A stretch of DNA of 64,000 nt from the NCBI GenBank assembly GCA_963789215.1, contig CAWBJY010000011.1:496001-560000 (forward strand). Direction: 5' to 3'. The stretch is from Phormidesmis sp963789215 (GTDB lineage Bacteria; Cyanobacteriota; Cyanobacteriia; Phormidesmidales; Phormidesmidaceae). The translations under genes were made by a program, and so were the position numbers. The notes under the pieces were generated by a model. That model saw nothing but the letters and a program-made list of their open reading frames with translations, did no database searches and had not been told where the DNA came from. Numbering within the stretch: the first letter of the stretch is position 1; each line of letters begins with the position of its first letter. Positions 1-8,504 of this stretch are shown here, one piece after another.

Positions 1-3
1 GAC

Positions 4-219
4 ATGGTGGATGAAGCGGCGACGGCGAATCCCGTGCTGTTTTCTGATCTAGAGAAGTCTGAGAAGAAGGTGAAAATCTACCCTCAAGACAAGTCCGCTT
101 GGGGCATGACGCCGGTTGCTGAAGTGTGGAACGGTCGTTTGGCGATGCTGGGCTTTTTGGCGCTGCTCGCCGAAATTGTGACGGGCCACGGGCCGCTACA
201 CGTAATTGGGCTGCTGTAA
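4..219 (+). CDS. High-light-inducible protein (HLIP/Scp, one-helix CAB-like)
   Basis: A 71-residue protein with one membrane helix. Residues 38-60 carry the chlorophyll-binding signature of the LHC/ELIP/HLIP superfamily, AEVWNGRLAMLGFLALL, in which Glu and the N..R pair normally ligate and stabilise chlorophyll. HLIPs sit in thylakoid membranes and protect photosystem II assembly intermediates and free chlorophyll under excess light. The ATG at 4 lies so close to the window edge that an upstream start or promoter cannot be judged. The soluble N-terminal arm of about 35 residues is charged and lysine-rich. The family call is secure; which paralogue it is cannot be told. Confidence 0.9.
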   Translation: MVDEAATANPVLFSDLEKSEKKVKIYPQDKSAWGMTPVAEVWNGRLAMLGFLALLAEIVTGHGPLHVIGLL

Positions 220-263
220 TTTCTCTTAAGTCCTGAGCGATCGGGCCCTTTTTTAATAGGTTT

Positions 264-875
264 ATGGAAACGAAGCGATCTATTTTTTCGACGGTAGGCG
301 AGCAGATTACAACGCTCTTGAGCTTAGTAGCGCTGCTATGGGCGATTGAGATTGCGGACTGGCTGCTGTTTGGCAATCGGTTGCCGCAGTTTTTAGGCAT
401 TCGGCCGCATTCTGTGGCGGGGCTGTGGGGCATTTTTTTTGCGCCTTTTCTGCACGGCAATTTTGCCCATTTGCTGGCGAATACGCTGCCGCTGCTGACG
501 TTGGGCTGGCTGGTAATGCTGCGCGGACGGGGCGAATGGCTGGCGGTAAGCGCGATTACTGCTTTGTGTAGCGGGCTGGGCACTTGGCTGTTTGGTAGCC
601 CTAACAGTACTCACATTGGGGCTAGCGGCGTTATTTTTGGCTACTTTGGCTTTTTGCTGCTGCGGGGCTATTTCGAGCGCAGCCTAACGGCGATCGCCTT
701 TTCGCTTCTGGTTGCTTTCCTATACGGCGGCATTATCTTTGGCGTTTTACCGACCTCTCAAATGATTTCTTGGGAGGGCCATCTATTTGGCTTTTTGGGC
801 GGCATTTTAGCGGCTAGACTCTTGGCCAAACCGCGACGCAAACCCGAGGATAACTACGACAATTACGACCTCTAG
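264..875 (+). CDS. Rhomboid family intramembrane serine protease
   Basis: A 203-residue polytopic membrane protein. The catalytic dyad is visible: Ser121 in the GASG motif at the start of one helix and His173 in EGHLFGFLGG near the C-terminus. The oxyanion-loop motif HLLAN (His69-Asn73) is also present. Rhomboids cleave transmembrane segments inside the lipid bilayer; the substrate here is unknown. It starts 45 bases after the HLIP gene on the same strand, so cotranscription is possible. The C-terminal tail is short, charged and cytosolic in character. Length is normal for the minimal six-helix rhomboid form. Confidence 0.92.
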   Translation: METKRSIFSTVGEQITTLLSLVALLWAIEIADWLLFGNRLPQFLGIRPHSVAGLWGIFFAPFLHGNFAHLLANTLPLLTLGWLVMLRGRGEWLAVSAITALCSGLGTWLFGSPNSTHIGASGVIFGYFGFLLLRGYFERSLTAIAFSLLVAFLYGGIIFGVLPTSQMISWEGHLFGFLGGILAARLLAKPRRKPEDNYDNYDL

Positions 876-899
876 CCTTCTGAAGTTAGTCTTCTAGGG

Positions 900-2072
900 T
901 CAGCCTTCCGGGGTTAGCCGATCGTCAAAATCTAGCGTGGTGGCTACGGCATCGGTGAGATAGTTGGCGGCGGCTTCTACTGCGGCGATCGCATTTTCAT
1001 ACAGCATTCGAGTGGGGCCGAGCACGCCCAAGCTGCCGACTGGCCCCGGCGACTGGCCGTAGGGCGCGGTGACCAGGGCGCAAGACTGCATCGGTTCGAC
1101 CGGATTTTCGGCTCCGATCCAGATCCGCAGCCGCTGGTTGTGGGTGAGGGTAGCGGTGAGCGGGCTGGACTTCGAATAGGTGCTGCTCGCCGTTGAAATC
1201 AGCGGCCAAAGCTGGTCGCGCCCGTCTTCTAACAGCTCTACGATGCTGCGAATTTGGCTGCGCTCGGAAAATTCTGGCTGGGCGAGGACTTCGGCTAGGC
1301 CGCTGACGAGAATTTGGGTGGCGGGCTTGGTTTGCGATCGCACCGACAAATCTCCAATCGCCTGCTGCAAGGCGCTGGCGTAGCGGGTGAAGGCCCGATC
1401 GAGTTCCGACCAGTCTAAGGCTGCATCTTGGAGCGATCGCCCCTTAAGCTGATGGGTCAAAAAATTAGAGAGTACTTGCAGCTCGCTAGCGATGTCTTCT
1501 GACGCTGTGGACGGTTCAGACGGCGCGGACGGTAGCGGCAGCAAGATGGAATGGTTGTTGTAAACATCGAGCACCACCACCAGCAAAATTTGGCGATCGC
1601 TTACCTGCACGAGCTGTAAGTGCTGAATGCTGGCCGATTCTACTTGAGGCAGCGTAACTAAAGCGATATAGCCGCTTAGGCTGGCGATTACCTGGGCCGA
1701 TTCCTGAAGCAGCGCCTCTATCCGCGAACTGTTGAGGAGCTGGCCGCTGAGCCGAGAACCCTGGCCGCTGCGCCGCCCGATGCGCTGGCTCAGCTTGTTT
1801 TCCATTTGGCGAATCAGCGGGCGCGACGGCTCCATCAGCTCGTTAACGTAGGCGCGGTAACCAGAGTCTGAGGGAATGCGCCCGGCTGAGGTGTGGGGCT
1901 GATAGAGCAAGCCAGAGCTTTCTAACGCGCTCATGACGCTGCGGATGGTGGCGCTGCTGACCTGAAGATTGTAGCCGTTGGCTAGAGATTTGGATCCTAC
2001 TGGCTCTGCGGTGCTGACATAGTGGCGTACAGTTGCCCTAAGAACATTTTGCTGCCGGGAATTAAGCTTCAT
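900..2072 (-). CDS. hrcA: Heat-inducible transcription repressor HrcA
   Basis: A 390-residue protein beginning with the HrcA winged-helix domain (MKLNSRQQNVLRATVRHYV, followed by the TAEPVGSKSLA block and SSATIRSVMSALESSGLL), then the GAF-like central domain and the typical C-terminal block with SLGVLGPTRMLYENAI. HrcA binds CIRCE inverted repeats upstream of groESL and represses chaperone genes until heat shock. No CIRCE element (TTAGCACTC-N9-GAGTGCTAA) is visible upstream of this gene, so self-regulation through CIRCE is not supported here. It is convergent with the rhomboid gene and divergent from the LysR gene. It is slightly longer than typical, with a serine-rich insertion around residues 170-200. 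Confidence 0.95.
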   Translation of the reverse strand: MKLNSRQQNVLRATVRHYVSTAEPVGSKSLANGYNLQVSSATIRSVMSALESSGLLYQPHTSAGRIPSDSGYRAYVNELMEPSRPLIRQMENKLSQRIGRRSGQGSRLSGQLLNSSRIEALLQESAQVIASLSGYIALVTLPQVESASIQHLQLVQVSDRQILLVVVLDVYNNHSILLPLPSAPSEPSTASEDIASELQVLSNFLTHQLKGRSLQDAALDWSELDRAFTRYASALQQAIGDLSVRSQTKPATQILVSGLAEVLAQPEFSERSQIRSIVELLEDGRDQLWPLISTASSTYSKSSPLTATLTHNQRLRIWIGAENPVEPMQSCALVTAPYGQSPGPVGSLGVLGPTRMLYENAIAAVEAAANYLTDAVATTLDFDDRLTPEG

Positions 2073-2399
2073 TGCTTCTATCGGTTAGGTGAGCCGGAAA
2101 TGAAGGGTTATTTTGTAGTGTGCCAAACATCTTCTCTATAATTGTGCCTCAGATTAGCAGATTGCTCCGCTGCCGCTGTGTCGGTTATGGCAAAATGATC
2201 CCACGTTTTTAGCGGTTGCTAGCTAGAGCGCTAAGCGCGACAAATGCAATCTTCCCAATATCCTGGTAAATTCAGAGAGTTGCGGCAACCTTGACCTTTG
2301 CAATCTTGCCCTTTATTGTTCACTCAACTTCACTTAACCCCATCTACTAGCTCATTCTTTCGGCCCTACTGGATGCCCACTCTGCTGGGAAACGCCACC
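2073..2399. other. Divergent intergenic region between hrcA and rbcR
   Basis: About 330 bases between two divergently transcribed regulators. It must hold promoters for both genes, but I see no clear CIRCE element and no convincing LysR-type T-N11-A palindrome. An in-frame upstream extension of the LysR gene to 2298 is open, but its translation (proline/serine-rich, no family match) looks non-coding. Confidence 0.4.
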
Positions 2400-3467
2400 A
2401 TGTCAGATCTTCCTTTTACCCTCGATCAGCTTCGCATTCTCAAAGCTATTGCTGCCGAGGGAAGCTTTAAGCGGGCCGCTGATAGCCTTTATGTTTCGCA
2501 GCCTGCGGTTAGCTTGCAAGTGCAAAACCTGGAACGATCGCTCGCGGTGCCGCTGTTTGACCGGGGCGGACGGCGCGCTCAGCTAACGGAGGCGGGGCAC
2601 TTACTGCTCGAATATGGCGATCGCATTCTCAGCCTGTGCCAGGAAACCTGCCGCGCCATCGAAGATCTGCAAAACTTGCAGGGCGGCACGCTGATTATTG
2701 GTGCCAGCCAAACCACGGGTACTTATTTGCTCCCGAGGATGATTGGTCAGTTTCGCCAGCGCTACCCCGAAGTGGCCGTACAGCTGCACGTTCATTCCAC
2801 CCGGCGAACGGCCTGGGCCGTGGCCAACGGTCAGATTGATCTAGCTATTATCGGCGGCGAGCTACCGCCCGAACTGCAAGAGTCGCTAGAGGTGGCCCCC
2901 TACGCCGAAGACGAAATGGCGCTGATTATGCCGGTGTTTCATCCGCTGGCTACTCACGACACCATCGCCCGCAGCGATTTGTACAAGCTTAAGTTCATCA
3001 CGCTCGACTCCCAGTCTACTATTCGCAAGGTGATCGATCAGGTGCTCACGCGAAGCGGGATTGAAACCCGGCGGCTGCGCGTAGAGATGGAGCTGAACTC
3101 GATTGAAGCGATTAAAAATGCGGTACAGTCTGGATTAGGCGTGGCCTTTGCCTCGACCTCTTCAATTGAAAAAGAGCTGCAAATGGGCGTCATTCACCGG
3201 GCGCGGATTGAATCGGTTGAGGTGAAGCGAACGCTCTCCGTTATTTTCAACCCCAATCGCTATCGGTCTAAGGCGGCAGAAGCCTTTACGAATGAGATTT
3301 TGCCTAAGTTTACGAATCGTGAGATTTCGTTTAGAAGAGGCAGTGCTAAAAGCAGCAGCGAAAAAGCGGCGGCTAAAGCGGTTGCCAAAGCGGCTGCCGC
3401 TAAATCTGCTATCGAAGGTTCAACGATTAAAGACATAGGCGAAGCCAAAGCAGCGGTAGATGTTTAA
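2400..3467 (+). CDS. rbcR: LysR-type regulator, RbcR (RuBisCO regulator) type
   Basis: A 355-residue LysR-family activator. The winged helix-turn-helix lies at residues 5-65 (LDQLRILKAIAAEGSFKRAA, then VSQPAVSLQVQNLE), followed by the type-2 periplasmic-binding effector fold (TLIIGASQTTGTYLLPRMI). This core block is characteristic of the cyanobacterial/plastid RbcR (Ycf30) group, which senses carbon/redox metabolites and controls rbc and carbon-concentration genes. I chose the ATG at 2400 because family homology begins just after it. The alanine/lysine/serine-rich tail of about 50 residues after residue 305 is unusual for the family. Paralogues CmpR and NdhR are the main alternatives. Confidence 0.85.
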   Translation: MSDLPFTLDQLRILKAIAAEGSFKRAADSLYVSQPAVSLQVQNLERSLAVPLFDRGGRRAQLTEAGHLLLEYGDRILSLCQETCRAIEDLQNLQGGTLIIGASQTTGTYLLPRMIGQFRQRYPEVAVQLHVHSTRRTAWAVANGQIDLAIIGGELPPELQESLEVAPYAEDEMALIMPVFHPLATHDTIARSDLYKLKFITLDSQSTIRKVIDQVLTRSGIETRRLRVEMELNSIEAIKNAVQSGLGVAFASTSSIEKELQMGVIHRARIESVEVKRTLSVIFNPNRYRSKAAEAFTNEILPKFTNREISFRRGSAKSSSEKAAAKAVAKAAAAKSAIEGSTIKDIGEAKAAVDV

Positions 3468-3544
3468 TAACTCGATTTGACGCTCGATTTGACCCCATCG
3501 ACCTGACTTGAAACCATCCTCTGGGCTTTACCGTCAAACCGCCA

Positions 3545-5068
3545 ATGCAACTGCACTGCACTCGTCCTCACTGCCCATCTCCTGTCAATCACTTTAGCGA
3601 TTTGGATGGCGCTAAGCTGCCGTATCCGCTAAAGCAGAGGTATTGCAGCGCTTGCCGGATGGAGCTGGTGCTCAGAGGTCGCTATTTACCGCAGAGCGTA
3701 CTGGGCCAGGGCGGATTTGGCACGGCTTTTTTGGCTATAGATATTGACTCGCCAACGCGAAGTAAGTGCGTGGTGAAGCTGTTTCAGCCGCCGGTAACGC
3801 TTAACGATAGCCAAATGGAAACGGCGCTGACGCTGTTTGCTAGAGAAGCGCAGGTGCTGGAGCGGCTGGGTCGGCGGCATCCGCAAATTCCTAATCTGTA
3901 TGCCTATTTTCCGCTGCCGGTAACTAGCCCGCTGACGAATAAGTCGGAGGAGCTGTTTTATCTGGTTCAAGAGTTTATCGATGGCGAAGATTTAGAGAAG
4001 GTGCGCGATCGCCAAGGCAAGCTGTCTGAGGTGGCGGTGATGGAGATTCTGCGCGAAATTTTGGGCGTGCTGGATTTTGTTCATGCGGAGGGGGCCATTC
4101 ACCGGGATGTGAAGCCTTCTAACATTATGCAGGGGTCGGACGGGCGGCTGTCGCTGCTAGATTTTGGCGCGGTGAAGGAAGTAACGACGCCGAACAGTGC
4201 GCAGCGCGGCCCGACGACTATTTGCTCGCCGGAGTATGCGCCGCCCGAGCAAATTATGAATGGGCAGGTCAACGTGACCTCGGATTTGTACGCGCTAGCG
4301 GCTACCTGCGTGGTGCTGCTAACGAATAAAGAATCGAACGAGCTGCGAGACAGCGCCTCGAATAGCTGGAAGTGGCGCAGCTACGCGTCGGTATCGACTG
4401 ATCTAGCCAATATTTTGAACCGGATGCTGCGGGCGCGTCCGAGCGATCGCTTTCCTGCTGCCAAAGACGTACTCTCGGCGCTAGATGCTGTAAGCCGTGG
4501 GTCGTCCACGCCGCCTGCTGCTGTCCCGCTGGCTACCCCACCGGCGAATCCTCGATCTGCGCAAAGGCCCGCTTCTTCGGCTTCAAATCCGGCTTCAAGT
4601 TCTGCGTCAGCGTCGAATTCTCCTGTTGGCTCGCCGCTGCCGACCTCCGGACAAGCTGCCTCCGGACAGATTGCGCCCAATACCCCAAACGCACCGATAC
4701 CGGCATCCGCGCCGCCCATGTCGATGATTCAATTTCTCTCTAGCGCGGCGTTTATGGGCGCAGAAGGCGGGCTGTTGGCGATCGCGGCGTTTAGTCTATT
4801 GGGAACTAGCCTCTTCGGCGGCGCGGCCTGGCTATTGATGGTGGGGGTGCTGTTTTTCCTACAGCTACGGCGCACCATTGAAGGGAAGGATTTAGTGATT
4901 ATTGCCGGGCTGACGCTCGCAGCCGTCCTTTTCTTTGGCGCGCTCAACAGCGGGATATCGGGCGGTACTCCGCTCATTATTTTGACGATGGTGATGGCAG
5001 CAGGCGGAGTTGTCGCGATCGCAATTATCTTTCGACTTATTTTCCGACTGGTTTCCCGTATTATGTGA
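3545..5068 (+). CDS. Membrane-anchored serine/threonine protein kinase
   Basis: A 507-residue kinase. An N-terminal zinc-ribbon-like segment has Cys5, Cys10, Cys34 and Cys37. The kinase domain follows: glycine loop GQGGFGT (54-60), ATP-binding Lys78, catalytic loop HRDVKPSN (Asp188) and DFG at 206-208. After a Ser/Pro/Ala-rich linker (about 310-390), the C-terminal 110 residues form about four transmembrane helices. This architecture (four-Cys N-terminus, kinase, membrane tail) is common in cyanobacterial Pkn2-type kinases. All catalytic residues are present, so it should be active. The substrate is unknown. The next gene follows after 41 bases on the same strand. Confidence 0.9.
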   Translation: MQLHCTRPHCPSPVNHFSDLDGAKLPYPLKQRYCSACRMELVLRGRYLPQSVLGQGGFGTAFLAIDIDSPTRSKCVVKLFQPPVTLNDSQMETALTLFAREAQVLERLGRRHPQIPNLYAYFPLPVTSPLTNKSEELFYLVQEFIDGEDLEKVRDRQGKLSEVAVMEILREILGVLDFVHAEGAIHRDVKPSNIMQGSDGRLSLLDFGAVKEVTTPNSAQRGPTTICSPEYAPPEQIMNGQVNVTSDLYALAATCVVLLTNKESNELRDSASNSWKWRSYASVSTDLANILNRMLRARPSDRFPAAKDVLSALDAVSRGSSTPPAAVPLATPPANPRSAQRPASSASNPASSSASASNSPVGSPLPTSGQAASGQIAPNTPNAPIPASAPPMSMIQFLSSAAFMGAEGGLLAIAAFSLLGTSLFGGAAWLLMVGVLFFLQLRRTIEGKDLVIIAGLTLAAVLFFGALNSGISGGTPLIILTMVMAAGGVVAIAIIFRLIFRLVSRIM

Positions 5069-5109
5069 TCTAATATGATGAACCCGTAAATAAGGGCTAA
5101 AAACTACCG

Positions 5110-6576
5110 ATGGCCAAGAAAAACGAGCTTCCAGCCCTAATTATCTCGCTGCTGATTACGGCAGTAGTTTTGGGTGGCGGCGCTTGGTGGCTGGCCCGCA
5201 ACTTTTTAGGGCCGGGTGGCGGCTTCGACCCGACGGCCTCTACTGACCGTTCTGGCAATAGTTCTGGCAATAGTTCTGGTGATAGTTCTAGCGCCAGTCG
5301 TTCTGCTCAAGATGGCTATGATGTTGCTGGCGCGGACGGTCGCTCTGGCCTGTCTGTTTTGCCGGGGAATATTTCTAAGGCTAAGCAAAGGGGTTTGGAT
5401 GCGTTAGCGAATGGAGATTATGCAACTGCGCGAACCGAGTTTGAGGACGTGCTGCAGGAGAATCGCAACGATCCAGAATCTGTTATTTACCTCAACAATG
5501 CTGAAATCGGGGCTGAAGATTCCTATCAAATTGCGGTGTCTGTGCCTACGGGCAAATACCTGGGGCCAGCGCTGGAGATTTTAAGAGGTGTTGCCCAGGC
5601 GCAAAGCGATATCAATGCAGCGGGTGGCATTAACGGAGAGCCGCTGAAGCTGCTGTTGTTTGACGACCAGGGCAGCGGCGAGACGGCTCAAGAAATTGCT
5701 GCTGCGCTGGTAGATTCAGAAGATGTATTGGGCGTGGTGGGCCATTACTCTAGCGATACAACGTTAGATGCGGGCGAAGTGTACGAAGCAGGTGGGCTGC
5801 CCGCGATTTCTCCGACTAGTACGGCAGTTAGAATTTCGAGCGCGGGCGACTATATTTTTCGGACGGTGCCCAGCGATCGCTTAGCGGCCGCTGCTTTGGC
5901 CCGGTATGTGCTTAATACGCTCAATAAAAAGCAGGCCGTTGTTTTCTATACGGGAAGCAGCGCCTATAGCCAGTCGGTAAAGTCGGAGTTTACAACTGAG
6001 CTGTTGAGCAACGGGGGTGAGGTTGTTGCCGATTTTGATATTGACGATCCGGGGTTTAGCTCGGGGAGTGCGGTGCAAGATGCAAAGGCTGCCGGGGCCG
6101 ATGTGATTATGCTGGCGCTGACAGAAGAGACTGAGGCGCGTTCTTTGCAGATTCTGTCGGTGAACCAAAACGAGCTGCCGGTGGTGGGGGGCGATAGCCT
6201 GTACGACTTTAATATTTTGGATTCGGGCCGCGAGGATGCGGTGGGGCTAACGGTGGCGGTGCCCTGGCATATTTTGAGCCATTTGCAGAGTCCGTTTGTA
6301 AAGGAGTCGCAGCAGCTTTGGGGGGCTTCTGTAAACTGGCGAACGGTGACGGCTTACGATGCGGTGAAGGCGTTTGCGGCGGCGATCGCATCGGGTGGTG
6401 CAACTCGAGAAGGCGTAATGGCTGGTCTGACTTCGGGGGAAAGCATAGAGGGCGCGACTAATGCGGTGCGATTTTTCCCAAATGGCGATCGCAATCAACC
6501 TTCGGCGCTAGTAAAGGTAGAAAAGACCACTAACGGCCCTTCTGGGACTGGGTACGACTATAGTCCGGTGCCGTAA
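5110..6576 (+). CDS. ABC-transporter-like periplasmic substrate-binding protein (Peripla_BP_6) with TPR-like segment
   Basis: A 488-residue protein with an N-terminal transmembrane/signal helix (residues 8-30), a Gly/Ser-rich spacer, a short TPR-like helical pair (about 95-130, ALANGDYATARTEFEDVL) and a type-1 periplasmic-binding fold of the branched-chain amino acid group (GPALEILRGVAQAQSDINAA, then GVVGHYSSDTTLDAGEVYEA). No lipobox cysteine is seen, so it is probably anchored by the uncleaved helix. No permease or ATPase genes are adjacent. It follows the kinase gene closely and precedes the glycosylase by two bases, so it may be a sensor rather than a transporter part. The ligand is not deducible. 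Confidence 0.8.
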   Translation: MAKKNELPALIISLLITAVVLGGGAWWLARNFLGPGGGFDPTASTDRSGNSSGNSSGDSSSASRSAQDGYDVAGADGRSGLSVLPGNISKAKQRGLDALANGDYATARTEFEDVLQENRNDPESVIYLNNAEIGAEDSYQIAVSVPTGKYLGPALEILRGVAQAQSDINAAGGINGEPLKLLLFDDQGSGETAQEIAAALVDSEDVLGVVGHYSSDTTLDAGEVYEAGGLPAISPTSTAVRISSAGDYIFRTVPSDRLAAAALARYVLNTLNKKQAVVFYTGSSAYSQSVKSEFTTELLSNGGEVVADFDIDDPGFSSGSAVQDAKAAGADVIMLALTEETEARSLQILSVNQNELPVVGGDSLYDFNILDSGREDAVGLTVAVPWHILSHLQSPFVKESQQLWGASVNWRTVTAYDAVKAFAAAIASGGATREGVMAGLTSGESIEGATNAVRFFPNGDRNQPSALVKVEKTTNGPSGTGYDYSPVP

Positions 6577-6578
6577 GG

Positions 6579-7220
6579 ATGGCGGCTGAGGACATTCACC
6601 AGCGGTTTTTGGCGATCGCACCCAAGATTAGCCCGCATCTATTTCAGGCCATGGTTCGAGTTGGCCCGGTCGATATCGTTTCACCGCAATATTCTTCGGG
6701 CGCGCCTTTTGCCGAAAGGCTGTGCCGAGCCATCGCCGGGCAGCAGCTTTCGGTAAAGGCGGCTCGCGCTATTTGGGGACGGGTGGTCGCTAGTAAGCTA
6801 GAAGATGAAACGCTGACAGAAGATGAAACGCTGATGGCGTATTTTGCGCAGGTGGATCCGAATGTGCTGCGCGGCTGCGGGCTGTCGGGGGCGAAGGTGA
6901 AGGCGGTAGGTGCGATCGCTCAGGCCGCACTTTCGGGCCAGCTAGAAGCAACAGAACTGAGCCAGCTAAGTGCAACAGAACGCACCCAAAGGCTCACCGC
7001 GCTGTGGGGCGTCGGCCAGTGGACGGCGGATATGATGAATATCTTTTACTTTGGCGAGCCGGATATTTGGCCCGATGGCGATGTGGCCGCTCGCAAGACA
7101 TTGGAGAGATTGACGAGTAAGCGGAGAAAAACAACTCGAACGGCTGCGTATTTTTCGCCCTATCGCTCGTATTTAGCGCTGTATATGTGGCGACATGTAG
7201 ATGCTACGCCTGAGGAGTAG
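6579..7220 (+). CDS. DNA-3-methyladenine glycosylase II, AlkA-like (HhH-GPD)
   Basis: A 213-residue base-excision repair glycosylase. It has the helix-hairpin-helix (LTALWGVGQWTADM, about residues 139-152) and the downstream Gly/Pro-rich loop with the catalytic Asp (IWPDGDVA, Asp168 most likely). RLCRAIAGQQLSVKAA at 47-62 is the conserved N-terminal helix of the AlkA/HhH-GPD core. It removes alkylated purines from DNA. It lacks the N-terminal AlkA_N domain of E. coli AlkA, as is normal for short bacterial forms. The ATG lies two bases after the preceding stop codon, which implies translational coupling. Confidence 0.88.
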   Translation: MAAEDIHQRFLAIAPKISPHLFQAMVRVGPVDIVSPQYSSGAPFAERLCRAIAGQQLSVKAARAIWGRVVASKLEDETLTEDETLMAYFAQVDPNVLRGCGLSGAKVKAVGAIAQAALSGQLEATELSQLSATERTQRLTALWGVGQWTADMMNIFYFGEPDIWPDGDVAARKTLERLTSKRRKTTRTAAYFSPYRSYLALYMWRHVDATPEE

Positions 7221-7268
7221 CCGTGACTAGCGCCTTACTTAACACGACTTACTCAACACGACTTACTC

Positions 7269-7395
7269 AACGTCAGTTCGAGTCAAGCAATTGTCTCAAG
7301 CAATTGCTTGACTCGATTGTCAATCGGCCACCACAGCATCCCGACTAAAGTAAATCCCCTCTGGAGGGGTGGCGCGTAGCGACGGGGTGGGTTCG
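7269..7395. repeat. Dispersed direct repeat, copy A (copy B at 8156-8269)
   Basis: From AACGTCAGTTCG through the TCAATCGGCCAC block and the CCCCTCTGGAGGGG hairpin arm to GGGTGGGTTCG, this segment recurs at 8156-8269 with a few substitutions and a small deletion. The two copies flank the minus-strand gene at 7527-8123. This could mark an insertion or duplication of that gene, but I see no transposase. Confidence 0.7.
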
Positions 7396-7453
7396 TTGTG
7401 TAGCGCGAGTTATCGACCCACCCCACCCTATCGGGCACCCCTCCAGAGGGGAT
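7354..7453. repeat. Long inverted repeat / hairpin element
   Basis: ATCCCCTCTGGAGGGGTG at 7354-7371 is exactly complementary to 7436-7453, and inside it the GGGGTGGGTTCG segment near 7384-7395 pairs with CGACCCACCCC near 7414-7424. The whole 100 bp can fold into one long hairpin. The left arm recurs at 8229-8246 without a partner nearby. It resembles a non-autonomous repeat/MITE-like element but carries no gene. Confidence 0.7.
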
Positions 7454-7526
7454 CTACCTTCGGCCTAGAGAGTAGAGGTTTCCTATCTCGAACTCTCGTT
7501 ACTCAACACGCCTTATTCAACACGCC

Positions 7527-8123
7527 TTACTCAACACAGTGCCGTAAGATGCCAAGCAGCTTGCCAACGTCACTCAAGTAATATTCTGTTAGGTCAGCTT
7601 CTACAACATTGCCTCGTAGCCGCATAAACTTCCAATTGCTGCCGGTTGTCACCACGCCATAAATCGTAGAAGTCTCGTTTTGGTGACGCTCGTTAAAGAT
7701 CTGCGCTGCGACCATCTCAGCAATGCACTGGCCTAGACCAGAGGATATGCTGTCGTTTTTGGCTTCGACCAGGGTGATAACGGGCGATTTTATAAAGAGT
7801 TGTTCTGGCGATTGGCTAATTAAGAAGTCACAAAAGCCGGTTAGTCCTCTGAGTGGCTCTACGTTAAATTCTTTGCCAGAAAAGAGACTTATTTGGTTGA
7901 ATAGCTGTTGCTTTAGCTCGAATAAGATAGGGGCAATGATAAATTCTGAGCGTGATTTTTCGGTGCCAATGGCGATCGCTAAAGGTGTGTATTTTTCTAA
8001 AAGCTGCGCTAATAAATCGCTGTAGGCAACGGGCGCTACGTCAGCAAATAAACTTGGCCGATCTTGAACCTGAATGCCTAGCTCTGCTTGAACGTTTTCG
8101 ATGTTGAATTGGCTATACAACAT
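7527..8123 (-). CDS. Conserved hypothetical protein with PD-(D/E)XK-like pattern
   Basis: A 198-residue soluble protein, one of a family common in cyanobacteria. The acidic residues are spaced as in restriction-endonuclease-like folds: SEFIIAPILFEL (Glu), then GFCDFLIS (Asp), then ITLVEAKND (the E-x-K motif), followed by a GLGQCIAEMVAAQ helix. That suggests a nuclease-like fold, but activity is inference. It lies between two copies of a dispersed repeat, so it may have been mobilised. No operon partner is evident. Confidence 0.75.
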   Translation of the reverse strand: MLYSQFNIENVQAELGIQVQDRPSLFADVAPVAYSDLLAQLLEKYTPLAIAIGTEKSRSEFIIAPILFELKQQLFNQISLFSGKEFNVEPLRGLTGFCDFLISQSPEQLFIKSPVITLVEAKNDSISSGLGQCIAEMVAAQIFNERHQNETSTIYGVVTTGSNWKFMRLRGNVVEADLTEYYLSDVGKLLGILRHCVE

Positions 8124-8155
8124 GGGTTTATCAGCTCAAAGTCTCTTTTTATCTT

Positions 8156-8269
8156 AACGTCAGTTCGGGTAAAGCAACTGCTTGAATCAATTGTCAATCG
8201 GCCACTACAGCACCCCGACTAAAGTAAATCCCCTCTGGAGGGGTGGCGCGTAGCGACGGGGTGGGTTCG
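8156..8269. repeat. Dispersed direct repeat, copy B
   Basis: Second copy of the repeat at 7269-7395: the same order of blocks (CAGTTCG, TCAATTGTCAATCGGCCAC, CCCCTCTGGAGGGGTGG, GACGGGGTGGGTTCG) with scattered changes. It runs straight into the minisatellite that starts at 8290. Confidence 0.7.
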
Positions 8270-8289
8270 CTCCCGTATAAACGGAAATT

Positions 8290-8475
8290 GTTGCAGCGCG
8301 GTCGGCATCAAGTGCAGCGTAGTCGTGAATGGTTGCAGCATGGTCGGCATCAAGCGCAGCGTGGTCGTGAATGGTTGCAGCGCGGTCGGCACCGAGTGCA
8401 GCGTGGTCGTGGATGGTTGCAGCGCGGTCGGCACTGAGTGCAGGGTGATGGCGAATCGTTGCAGCGCCATCCGCA
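8290..8475. repeat. 42-bp minisatellite (21-bp half units), array 1
   Basis: The motif GTTGCAG recurs at exactly 8290, 8332, 8374, 8416 and 8458, a 42-bp period. Each unit is two imperfect 21-bp halves (GTTGCAGCGCGGTCGGCATCA and a second half containing GTGCAGCGTGGTCGT). On the plus strand the frame reads as heptads of the type LQRGRHQ / VQRSREW; on the minus strand as 14-residue LHxMPTALQPFTTT units. Array 2 at 9191-9379 shares both the period and the GTTGCAG / GTGCAG cores. Confidence 0.85.
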
Positions 8476-8504
8476 ACGATTCTGTAATGCCGCGAAGTAA
8501 ATGC

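Larger units (their letters stand above)
7234..7538. repeat. Short tandem repeats (ACTTACTCAACACG type) in two clusters
   Basis: The 14-16 bp motif ACTTACTCAACACG occurs about three times near 7234-7272 and again about three times near 7498-7538, with slight variants. The two clusters bracket the inverted repeat at 7354-7453. I see no gene in 7221-7526; its open frames read through these repeats. Function is unknown; such units are typical of cyanobacterial intergenic repeat families. Confidence 0.6.

Noticed and set aside
2073..2297. A CIRCE element controlling hrcA
   Set aside because: No TTAGCACTC-N9-GAGTGCTAA inverted repeat or close variant is present.
4381..4977. Long minus-strand frames inside the kinase gene
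   Set aside because: They oppose the Pro/Ala/Ser linker and membrane tail of a clear kinase gene; such mirror frames are typical of GC-rich low-complexity coding sequence.
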